DNA of 64,000 nt. Origin: Gemmatimonadota bacterium (GTDB taxonomy: Bacteria; Gemmatimonadota; Gemmatimonadetes; Gemmatimonadales; GWC2-71-9). The notes beneath the pieces were generated by a model. That model did not search any database. It worked only from the letters and a program-made list of their open reading frames with translations, and was not told the origin of the DNA. The stretch is from assembly GCA_025358055.1 (NCBI GenBank), contig JANYKV010000087.1, forward strand, positions 16,284 through 80,283, given 5' to 3'. How positions within the stretch are numbered: the stretch's first letter is position 1; each line of letters begins with the position of its first letter. The position numbers and the translations under genes are program-made. This document shows, one piece after another, positions 56,057 through 64,000 of the stretch.

Positions 56057-57109
56057 ATGCGGCTGACCAGCGTGATCCAAGCAGTAGATGCGCACGCGTG
56101 CGGAGAGCCCGGGCGGGTCATCGTGGGCGGCGTCCTCGATGTGCCGGGGAAGACGATGTTTGAGAAGATGAAACATCTGGAGCAGCACGGCGATGCGCTA
56201 CGCAAACGCATGTTGCGCGAGCCTCGGGGCTATCCCGCGTTGTGCTGCAATGTGATCCTGCCGCCGACCCACCCCGACGCCGACGCGGGTTTCGTCATCA
56301 TGGAACAGATGGAATACCCTGGAATGTCGGGCAGCAATACGATCTGTGTCGCCACGGTGTTGCTGGAAACGGGAATGATTCCAATGCGCGAGCCGGTGAC
56401 CGATCTCATTTTGGAGGCTCCAGCAGGACTCATTCGGATCCGCGCGGAATGCGCGAACAGCAAGGTGCAAAGTGTCACGTTCCAGAACGTGCCAGCGTTT
56501 GCGACCCACCTCGATGCCGTCGTCGAGGTGCCTCAGCTCGGTACCGTCACCGTGGATGTGGCATACGGGGGCATGTTCTTCGTCATCGCGGATGCGCCAA
56601 CGCTCGGCTTCCGACTCACACCGGATGAGGGTCGAGACATCGTGCGGGTGAGCGAAATGATCAAGGCAGCGGCCCGAGAGCAGTTGCCGGTGGTTCATCC
56701 GCTCCATCCGGCCTTCGAAGGCGTCACCATCGCACAGCTGTCCGGCCCACCCGCTGCTCTTGGCGCCCGCCTCAAAAATGTGGTGACGGTGTCGACCGGT
56801 ACTTTCGATTGGAACCGGCGATCGACGTGGACGGGGGTCATCGATCGCTCGCCCTGCGGCACCGGAACCTGCGCCCGAATGGCCACCTTGTACGCGCGCG
56901 GCCAGTTGGCCTTGAATCAGGATTTCCGGCACGAGGGGATTTTGGGCACCGTGTTCACGGGACGACTCCTCGAAGAGACCACGGTGGGCAAGTACAGGGC
57001 TGTCGTGCCGACGATTACCGGCCAGGCGTGGATCACGGGGATGGCGAGCTACTCCCTCGATGCCGACGACCCGTTTCCGGAAGGGTTTACAGTGGGAGAC
57101 ATCTGGTAG
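56057..57109 (+). CDS. Proline racemase family (4-hydroxyproline epimerase / trans-3-hydroxyproline dehydratase-like)
   Basis: IQAVDAHACGEPGRVIVGG; SGSNTICVATVLLETGMI; DRSPCGTGTCARMATLYARG. Confidence 0.92.
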   Translation: MRLTSVIQAVDAHACGEPGRVIVGGVLDVPGKTMFEKMKHLEQHGDALRKRMLREPRGYPALCCNVILPPTHPDADAGFVIMEQMEYPGMSGSNTICVATVLLETGMIPMREPVTDLILEAPAGLIRIRAECANSKVQSVTFQNVPAFATHLDAVVEVPQLGTVTVDVAYGGMFFVIADAPTLGFRLTPDEGRDIVRVSEMIKAAAREQLPVVHPLHPAFEGVTIAQLSGPPAALGARLKNVVTVSTGTFDWNRRSTWTGVIDRSPCGTGTCARMATLYARGQLALNQDFRHEGILGTVFTGRLLEETTVGKYRAVVPTITGQAWITGMASYSLDADDPFPEGFTVGDIW

Positions 57110-57121
57110 ACCATCCAATCC

Positions 57122-57641
57122 ATGCCTAACCGACCCATTGGGTTTCTTGATTCGCTCCTGCGTGACCTTTGTGCGGCGCTCCGATCAGTGCGTCGGCGTC
57201 CCGGAGTATCGATCGTGCTGCTCCTGACTCTGACCCTGGGGATTGGGCTGCACACCGCCATAATTACCGCCGTTGACGCGATCCTGCTCCGCCCACCTCC
57301 CCTTCCGAACGCCGCTCGACTCTTCGAATTGTGGGTCCGTGGCGGCGCGATCCAAAGAATTTGGTGTCCGGATGGCCATCGGTGCCTCTACCCATTCCAT
57401 CGCTATGCTTGTTTTCAAACGTGGAACGGTGCTCTTCTGCGCTGGGATTGTAATCGGGACCGCCCTGGGCTGGAGCGTCCTTCATCTGATCAGAGGACTT
57501 CTATTCGGGATCAAGGGGCTCGATCTCGTTGCGTTCGTCGCGATACCCCTCTTCCTCGCCGCCGCCGCGGCCGTGTCGGTATGGATGCCAGCGCGTCGCG
57601 CAGCAAAGACCGATCCGATGGTGGTTCTGCGGTCAGAATAG
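57122..57641 (+). pseudogene. Internally deleted ADOP/FtsX-type ABC permease relic
   Basis: N-term RSVRRRPGVSIVLLLTLTLGIGLHTAIITAVDAILLRPPPLPNAARLFELW in one frame, C-term RSKEFGVRMAIGASTHSIAMLVFKRGTVLFCAGIVIGTALGWSVLHLIRGLLFGI...VWMPARRAAKTDPMVVLRSE* in another; joined near 57345. Confidence 0.82.
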
Positions 57642-57666
57642 AGGAATGGACCTCCATGCCGACTAT

Positions 57667-60600
57667 TTACCCGGCGCCGACCTCGCCCACCACCTCGTCC
57701 AGCGCCGCCAGAAATCGATCGCAGTCTCCTTCATTGAACACCATCGGCGGCTTGATCTTGATCACATTGTAGAGCGGTCCGTCGATACTCAAGAGAATGC
57801 CACGCTGCTTCATCCCCTCGATCACTTTTTTCGTTTCGACGCGCGCCGGTGTCAGCATCTCTCGGCTTGTCACCAGCTCAATTCCGACAAAAAGGCCCAA
57901 CCCCCGGACGTCACCGATGAGCGCGTGCTTGGCCTGGAGCACCCGGAGGCCATGCAGCATGCGAGTGCCCACGAGCAGCGCCCGCTGCCGGAGCCGTTCG
58001 TCCCGCATGACATCCAGCACCGCGAGGCCGATCGCCATCGACACCGGGTTCCCGCCGAAGGTGTTGAAATACTCCATGCCGTTCGCGAATTTGGCCGCGA
58101 TCTCCGGTGTGGTGACCACCGCGCCGAGTGGGTGTCCATTGCCGATGGGCTTGCCCATCGTGACGATATCGGGCACCACACCCTGAGTTTCGAACGCCCA
58201 CATGTGGGTCCCGACCCGGCCGAAGCCGACCTGCACTTCATCCGCGACACAAACGCCGCCGGCGGCGCGGACGCTGTCGTATGCTGCCCGCAGATACCCA
58301 TCCGGCAGGACGATCTGCCCGCCGCAGCTCAGGATCGATTCGGCGAAGAACGCTCCGACGCGGCGGCCCTCGCGAGTCACGCACTCGATTTGGCGCGCCA
58401 CATCCTCCGCATAGCGGTGCCCGCAGGCCGGGTCTGAGGTCTTCCACCGACCCCGGTAACCGTCCGGCATTTCGCATACCCATGTCCGCGGCGGTCGTCC
58501 GGCGCCGCCCGGTCCGTTGAACTTGTAGGGTGAGAGGTCGATCAGCGACGTGAGGTTGCCGTGGTACGCCGCATCCACGACCAAGGTATCGGTTCCACCG
58601 GTAGCCGCCCGGGAGAGACGCAGGGCGAGATCGTTTGCTTCGCTGCCGGAGTTCACGAAGAAACACACGCTGAGCGGCTCGGGCAGCGTGGCCGTGAGCC
58701 GGCGGGCATATTCCACCGCTGCGTCGTGCAGGTACCTGGTGTTGGTGTTGAGTTCGGCCATCTGCGCTTGGCCGGCCCCCACTACACGGGGGTGACAGTG
58801 GCCGACATGACACACGTTGTTCACCATGTCGAGCCAGGCCCCGCCCGATTCGTCGTACAAGAATTGACCGGCTCCCCGAACAATTTTGAGTGGTTCGGCA
58901 TACGACAAACTCAAAGACGGACTCAAGTGACGGCGCCGCTCGCGGGCAAGCGCCCCACGGTCGCGTTCCAGGGGCGCGGAAACGGCATCCCGAATTCCCA
59001 GCAGGATGTTGGGGTCCGGGCTGATGCTCTCCCACACACTGGTCTGACTCGGCTTGACGACGCCCTCAATGTCGGCGCCGCGTCCGATCAAATCCGTGAA
59101 GAGTTGGAGATGCAGGTGCGGTACCCAGTCGCCGTTGACCGGATGATCTCCGATCCAACCAATCACATCACCGCGGCGCACGAAGTCGCCCACGCGGTGT
59201 CGCTCGAGCGACGCCAGGCTCAGGTGGCCGTACAGGGTCCAGAAGGAGAGCCCCGTATCGGTCCGATGCTCCAGGATGACGACCGGACCGTAATCACCTG
59301 ACGCCGAGTTATTGGCCGTCAGGTGCACTCGGCCATCAAGTGGTGCGCGAACCTCCTCCCCCGCACCCAGAAACACATCGACCCCCATGTGCACCGACCG
59401 GCGCTCCCCCGAATGATCCGCCCGGAACAGGTCCGACGTGTAGACTCCGCGATGTTCTCGATAGCGCCCGATGCCAACGTCGTGACGGTCTCGCCGCATC
59501 CGATCGAAGACCGCTCGGGTCTTCCCGGCGGTATCCGGAATCGTGTTGATCTCGGCTAGCTCGTCGCTCCCTTCGCTCCAGTCGAAGATAGTCACCGGTG
59601 TTGCTCCTAGATCGAACCGGCACACCGAACCGATCTGCTCTCCCGCACGTATCAACCAATCGACGATCCGGCCGGCATTGGGGTTGGGAGGCCGGCCGCA
59701 GGCGTCCCGAAATTGAAAGTGCGCGAAACGAGAGTTGATGGCCTGGAGCTGTTGGAGCAGCGTCCAAGCGTCGCGTTGGCTGATCAGCAGATACTCGTTT
59801 GCGGGGTCGCGGGCGTATTGCGAAGCCGCCATGCACATGCTCTGCGCCAGACGGGTACGGATGAGGTCAAGCAAAATCCCGAGTTCCGGATCCGTCAACG
59901 GATTCGCGTCGTGAAAACCCGCGATGAGAGGCAGTACCGCTGTGAGCGGGTCGACTTGCCCCATCATGCCGTAGGCGCAGGCGACGGCAAGCTCCGACAC
60001 GACGTGGTCTTCGACCATGTCGCCGAAATCAATCACGCCGACGACCTTGCCGTCGTCCCGCACCAAAACGTTGTAGTCGTTCGCGTCGTGATGGACCACC
60101 TGACGGCGCGTGGCTTCGAGGATGGGCTCTACGACCCCGACAAAATGCTCGAGAATGGCTCGCGCAAGTTCCCGTCGCTCCGGATCCGCAATGTGCGCCA
60201 GGAGGTCGCGATGTTCCGGTGCGCGCCGCATGGCCCAGAGGAGATGGCGCTGCATGGCGGGGTGGCTGACTTGGGCAAGGGCGCGATCGAGTCGGCCGAG
60301 GTAGTGACCCAGCCCGTATAACAGGCGAGGACTGTAGGGCCGATGTTCGGCCATCACGCCACCTGGCAACCAGGTCAACAGCCGGACCCAGCGCGTCGTC
60401 CCATCCGGTAGAGTCAATTTCGATGTTTCGTGTCCGTGGCGGTCGCGAACGACCGACATGGCTGTGAGCCCCTGGCCATGTTGAGCGACGTGGGCGAGGG
60501 CGTGGTTCTGGAAGTCGAGGACCTCGGTGTTGGCGCCGACATGGTACACCTTGAGAACGTACCGAGGCCCACCTTCATCAGAGACGAGGAAATTCCGGTC

Positions 60601-60723
60601 CAATTCACCGGGAAGCTCCTCGGCCCGACCTTGGACACCGTACAGAGTCTCAAGGGCGCGCTCCGCCTGGTCCGGAGTGATCGTCGGCTTGATGGGCCCC
60701 ACGGTGGTGGGCATGGTCATCAT
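57667..60723 (-). CDS. Three-domain fusion: aminoglycoside-phosphotransferase-like kinase + M23 peptidase-like + class III aminotransferase
   Basis: APH motifs VVHHDANDYNVLVRDDGKVVGVIDFGDM; M23-like HMGVDVFLGAGEEVRAPLDGRVHLTANNSASGDYGPVVILEH...GDVIGWIGDHPVNGDWVPHLHLQLF; aminotransferase CFFVNSGSEANDLALRLSRAATG...GGVCVADEVQVGFGRVG. Confidence 0.93.
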   Translation of the reverse strand: MMTMPTTVGPIKPTITPDQAERALETLYGVQGRAEELPGELDRNFLVSDEGGPRYVLKVYHVGANTEVLDFQNHALAHVAQHGQGLTAMSVVRDRHGHETSKLTLPDGTTRWVRLLTWLPGGVMAEHRPYSPRLLYGLGHYLGRLDRALAQVSHPAMQRHLLWAMRRAPEHRDLLAHIADPERRELARAILEHFVGVVEPILEATRRQVVHHDANDYNVLVRDDGKVVGVIDFGDMVEDHVVSELAVACAYGMMGQVDPLTAVLPLIAGFHDANPLTDPELGILLDLIRTRLAQSMCMAASQYARDPANEYLLISQRDAWTLLQQLQAINSRFAHFQFRDACGRPPNPNAGRIVDWLIRAGEQIGSVCRFDLGATPVTIFDWSEGSDELAEINTIPDTAGKTRAVFDRMRRDRHDVGIGRYREHRGVYTSDLFRADHSGERRSVHMGVDVFLGAGEEVRAPLDGRVHLTANNSASGDYGPVVILEHRTDTGLSFWTLYGHLSLASLERHRVGDFVRRGDVIGWIGDHPVNGDWVPHLHLQLFTDLIGRGADIEGVVKPSQTSVWESISPDPNILLGIRDAVSAPLERDRGALARERRRHLSPSLSLSYAEPLKIVRGAGQFLYDESGGAWLDMVNNVCHVGHCHPRVVGAGQAQMAELNTNTRYLHDAAVEYARRLTATLPEPLSVCFFVNSGSEANDLALRLSRAATGGTDTLVVDAAYHGNLTSLIDLSPYKFNGPGGAGRPPRTWVCEMPDGYRGRWKTSDPACGHRYAEDVARQIECVTREGRRVGAFFAESILSCGGQIVLPDGYLRAAYDSVRAAGGVCVADEVQVGFGRVGTHMWAFETQGVVPDIVTMGKPIGNGHPLGAVVTTPEIAAKFANGMEYFNTFGGNPVSMAIGLAVLDVMRDERLRQRALLVGTRMLHGLRVLQAKHALIGDVRGLGLFVGIELVTSREMLTPARVETKKVIEGMKQRGILLSIDGPLYNVIKIKPPMVFNEGDCDRFLAALDEVVGEVGAG

Positions 60724-60846
60724 AATCCTCTATCGAGTTGATCCGGCGCTTGAAGGGAATTTAGCCGCTTGCCCATCGCCCGGCCCGGGAGTAGCTTCGC
60801 GCCGATCCGACCGCCGTTGTCGAGCCTCCTCCGACGGGAAAACGCC

Positions 60847-62241
60847 ATGCACATCCGGCCGCCATTCCTGGCAATCCTCTGCCTCACCGCCGGACTCGGC
60901 GCACAACAGCGACCACGCGCCCTCAGCGCGTGTCCCGAAGGCGAGAAACCGATTCCGCGCACGTCCGCGGACGCGGCCGTTCTCGAGTTCGATTTTCCCG
61001 GCATGTTGATCGGCACCGCCGAATACGAGGGGGGCCCAACCGGCGCGACTGTTTTTCATTTTCCCAACCGGGTCATGGCCGCGGTCGATGTGCGCGGCGG
61101 AGCACCCGGAACCGTCGAGACCGACGCGCTTCGTACGGGCTCGGAGGTAGCCTTCGTGGACGCCATCACGTTTGCCGGAGGTTCAGCTTACGGTCTCGCG
61201 GCGGCGGCCGGAGTATCCGCCGAACTCCATATGCGAGGGCGGCAATCCGGACGGTGGCAGGACATCGCTGTCGTGCCCGGCGCGATCATTTTCGATCTGG
61301 GTGGACGGCGTCTCAATGGAGTCATCCCGGACGAGGAGTTGGGTCGGGCGGCGCTCCGGGCCGAGCGCCCCGGCCGATTTCCCATTGGGGCGGAAGGGGC
61401 GGGGCGGTTCGCCATGCAAGGCTGGTATTTCGACGACCCTCAGTATTCCGGCCAAGGCGGTGCCTTCCGACAAATCGGGCCGACGAAAATCGCGGTGTTC
61501 ACCGTGGTGAACGCGCTCGGTAGCATCGTGGGTCGCGATGGACGCGTGGTGCGATGCACATTGGAGGAGGGTGCCAGCAGCTGTCCACTCGCGTCGGAGC
61601 GCTTTGCTCGACGATTGGAAACGCCGGGCGGAGGAACCTCGGGAAGTGGTGCGGCCGGGGGGTTCACGACCAACACCACCATCACGCTTGTCGTCACCAA
61701 CCAAAAGCTCTCGGTCTACGATCTCCAGCGGCTCGCCATCCAGGTCCACTCCTCCATGGCGCGTGCCATTCAGCCATTCAGCACCGCCTTTGACGGGGAT
61801 GCCCTCTTTGCGGTAACCACCGGGGAGGTCGACAATCCGAACCTCCCCGCTATGACGTTGGGTGTCGCAGCAGGTGAAGTCGCATGGGACGCCATCCTTC
61901 GAAGCGTTCCCAAGCTCGACCCCAAACCGGCCGAGAACGGCACCACCCCGGATCGTGCCGCGCTTCAGGCGATGACCGGCCGCTACGCGTTCTCCGCGCT
62001 AGCGTCGTGGACGGTTGCATTGGACGGAACCCGACTGCTGGTAAAACCGGAAGGAAACCAGGACAGCTACTTGTTGGCGGCGGGTAAGGCGATCGAGGCG
62101 ACCCCACTCTCCGGCTCGACCTTCGTGCTTCGGAATCTGGGTCGAGCACGCCTCGAGTTCCCGAAGGACGCACAAGGAAGAATCATTGGGTTGACCGTGA
62201 ACCCGGGCCATTGGGCGCTCCATGCGTGCAAAGCTCCGTAA
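60847..62241 (+). CDS. P1 family peptidase (DmpA/L-aminopeptidase-like), secreted
   Basis: GGAPGTVETDALRTGSEVAFVDAITFAGGSAYGLAAAAGVSAEL; GGTSGSGAAGGFTTNTTITLVVTN. Confidence 0.88.
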   Translation: MHIRPPFLAILCLTAGLGAQQRPRALSACPEGEKPIPRTSADAAVLEFDFPGMLIGTAEYEGGPTGATVFHFPNRVMAAVDVRGGAPGTVETDALRTGSEVAFVDAITFAGGSAYGLAAAAGVSAELHMRGRQSGRWQDIAVVPGAIIFDLGGRRLNGVIPDEELGRAALRAERPGRFPIGAEGAGRFAMQGWYFDDPQYSGQGGAFRQIGPTKIAVFTVVNALGSIVGRDGRVVRCTLEEGASSCPLASERFARRLETPGGGTSGSGAAGGFTTNTTITLVVTNQKLSVYDLQRLAIQVHSSMARAIQPFSTAFDGDALFAVTTGEVDNPNLPAMTLGVAAGEVAWDAILRSVPKLDPKPAENGTTPDRAALQAMTGRYAFSALASWTVALDGTRLLVKPEGNQDSYLLAAGKAIEATPLSGSTFVLRNLGRARLEFPKDAQGRIIGLTVNPGHWALHACKAP

Positions 62242-62256
62242 GGATGGGCATCACTT

Positions 62257-62877
62257 TCAGTGGAAGGACAGAAAATAACTCGTCACACTTCGCGTGCCGG
62301 CGACCGTCGGCCCAAAACGAACGGTCGTGCGACCGCCGCCACTGAGGGCAACGTCGAACACTGGAGGACCCGGTGGCCCGATGAATGGATTATTGTGATA
62401 GGCCTGGAGATTGCCGTCGAGAGTGAAGTGGGTGGTGCGATGCACCGGCAGTCCCGAGTCTGCCGGGACGACGATCGGAAGGGCATGAAACTGCAGGACC
62501 CCTGTGAAAAACAGTTGAGGATACACCTGACCGCCTACATCCGCGACACCGACATTCAGCGTTTGATCTCCAGCGAGAAGGGCGGAAAGGTTGATCGTAT
62601 CGCCGGCGCTCACCATGAGCGCAATCGGGAAGCTGCCGATATCGCCGAGTCGAAACTGAATCGCGAAGTCATGGGTTTCGAGGCCAAAACCGGCGGCATT
62701 CCCGCCGAAGATGAACAACGATCCACCGGTGATGTGCTGAACGCCTTGCATGAGGTCTCCGAATCGAGGTTGGGGCGATGTCTCACCGATATCACATCTG
62801 ACGGCAAGCCGCCTCGTATTCGAACCTAGGCATTGGAATGGGCCCCGACAACTTAGGAAAAACCCTGGTCCTTTCAT
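62257..62877 (-). CDS. Hypothetical protein
   Basis: 206 aa; start likely near MQGVQHITGG; no recognised family. Confidence 0.45.
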   Translation of the reverse strand: MKGPGFFLSCRGPFQCLGSNTRRLAVRCDIGETSPQPRFGDLMQGVQHITGGSLFIFGGNAAGFGLETHDFAIQFRLGDIGSFPIALMVSAGDTINLSALLAGDQTLNVGVADVGGQVYPQLFFTGVLQFHALPIVVPADSGLPVHRTTHFTLDGNLQAYHNNPFIGPPGPPVFDVALSGGGRTTVRFGPTVAGTRSVTSYFLSFH

Positions 62878-63788
62878 CCCTTCCGCTGGTTCTGGACGGC
62901 GGCCTGGCTACCGAGCTGGAGCGCCGGGGCCACGATCTTCGCGACGCGCTCTGGTCGGCCCGTCTGCTCCGTGATGACCCCGCGGCGATCGAGGAAGTCC
63001 ATCTCGACTACCTCAGGGCCGGGGCCCGGTGCCTGACGACGGCCAGCTATCAGGCGAGCCTTGAAGGATTCGCCGCCCAGGGCGAGAGCTCTGAGGGCGC
63101 CGAGCGTTTGCTGCGCCGCTCTGTCATCCTGGCCGAGCGAGCGCGAGCGCGGTTCCGGGAGGAAACCGGACCTGCCAGGGGGGGAGGGGACGTCCTGGTC
63201 GCGGCGTCAGTCGGACCGTACGGCGCGACCCGGCACGATGGATCGGAGTACCACGGAAACTACGGATTGAGTCACGAAGACATGGTGGCGTTCCATACTC
63301 CCCGGTTGCGGATCCTTTGGGACGCCGGACCCGACCTCCTCGCCTGTGAAACCATTCCTTCCCTGGAGGAGGCTCGAGCGCTCCTCGCCGTGTTGCGACT
63401 GGTTCCGGGCACCAAGGGTTGGATGAGCTTCTCCTGCCGGGATGAACGGCACACCGTGCATGGGGAAGCGATCAGGGAATGCGCGCGTCTGCTCGACCGC
63501 GCCAGCCAAATCGTCGCGATCGGCGTCAACTGCACGCCGCCGGGCTTGATCGCATCGCTCATCCGCGAGATTCGCCTGGAGACCACAAAGCCCATCGTGG
63601 TGTACCCCAACTCCGGCGAGCGGTGGGATGCGGAAGCGCAGTGTTGGCGCGGGGCGCCGGACGGAAGGAAGCTCGAGGATTATGTCGACGAGTGGGTGGC
63701 CAACGGGGCCTCGCTGATCGGCGGTTGTTGTCGCATTGGGCCGGCGGATATCCGCGGGATCTCCGCACGGTTAACCGGCAAACGTTGA
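62838..63788 (+). CDS. mmuM: Homocysteine S-methyltransferase
   Basis: LVLDGGLATELERRGHDLRDALWSARLL; TASYQASLEGF; SLIGGCCRIGPADIRGI. Confidence 0.92.
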   Translation: MGPDNLGKTLVLSSLPLVLDGGLATELERRGHDLRDALWSARLLRDDPAAIEEVHLDYLRAGARCLTTASYQASLEGFAAQGESSEGAERLLRRSVILAERARARFREETGPARGGGDVLVAASVGPYGATRHDGSEYHGNYGLSHEDMVAFHTPRLRILWDAGPDLLACETIPSLEEARALLAVLRLVPGTKGWMSFSCRDERHTVHGEAIRECARLLDRASQIVAIGVNCTPPGLIASLIREIRLETTKPIVVYPNSGERWDAEAQCWRGAPDGRKLEDYVDEWVANGASLIGGCCRIGPADIRGISARLTGKR

Positions 63789-63847
63789 TGACCATTCACT
63801 GCGCCCGTGGCGCCGATCGAGTCTTCGCCATTTCCTGTAGTTGTCCT

Positions 63848-63917
63848 TTTACCGCGAAAGCGCAAAGACCGCAAAGGACTCGTAACCCTTGGCGCACTTG
63901 GCGTCTTTGCGGTTACT
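63848..63917. repeat. Imperfect inverted repeat of the 'CGCAAAGACGCAAAGG' intergenic type
   Basis: taccgcgaaagcgcaaagaccgcaaagg ... cttggcgcacttggcgtctttgcggtta. Confidence 0.7.
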
Positions 63918-64000
63918 GCCTTTTTGATGTTCACTGCCAAAAGAAAGCACGCAACGGCGCCTTCGGGATCTTGGGCGCCTCGGAAGATGGCCGACTTGTG

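Noticed and set aside
1-64000. CRISPR arrays, defence systems, prophage, rRNA and tRNA genes
   Set aside because: No regularly spaced repeats, Cas, phage structural or rRNA sequences were seen; tRNAs could not be exhaustively excluded by eye

Overview
64 kb GC-rich bacterial chromosome-like window. Gene content and style (many secreted 'A-x-A/AQ' hydrolases, an ADOP/FtsX-type permease relic, VPS10/BNR-repeat protein, DinB/DoxX/DUF singletons) suggest a soil Gemmatimonadota-like genome; this is inference only. No rRNA, tRNA, CRISPR array, prophage or intact transposase was recognised. Main blocks: (1) 0-10.5 kb, polyamine/GABA-type locus: PotC(partial)-PotB-PotA, GabT-like aminotransferase, saccharopine-dehydrogenase-like enzyme, antitoxin/PIN toxin pair, M24 aminopeptidase, aldehyde dehydrogenase; (2) 10.6-34 kb, a long run of small unrelated, mostly minus-strand accessory genes (DinB, DoxX, SnoaL-like, DUF3303, HAD, MBL, creatininase, DUF5946, SDR etc.) with several decayed gene relics and hairpin-rich intergenic elements, including two weak attC-like inverted repeats; (3) 35-41.5 kb, beta-oxidation operon (FadJ-like, two thiolases, acyl-CoA synthetase) divergent from a PGM1-related ATP-grasp peptide ligase; (4) 43-50.7 kb, DUF3592 protein, ABC-2 exporter, and a compact zwf-gnd-glk-pgl oxidative pentose phosphate operon; (5) 51-64 kb, Nth-like glycosylase, BNR-repeat protein, proline racemase family, internally deleted ADOP permease relic, a three-domain APH-M23-class III aminotransferase fusion, P1 peptidase and homocysteine S-methyltransferase. 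The most noteworthy sequence-level observations are the perfect inverted repeat in front of the antitoxin gene, the genes that keep 5' and 3' ends but have lost the middle, the arrays of consecutive hairpins in intergenic regions, the possible attC-like sites, and the triple-domain fusion.
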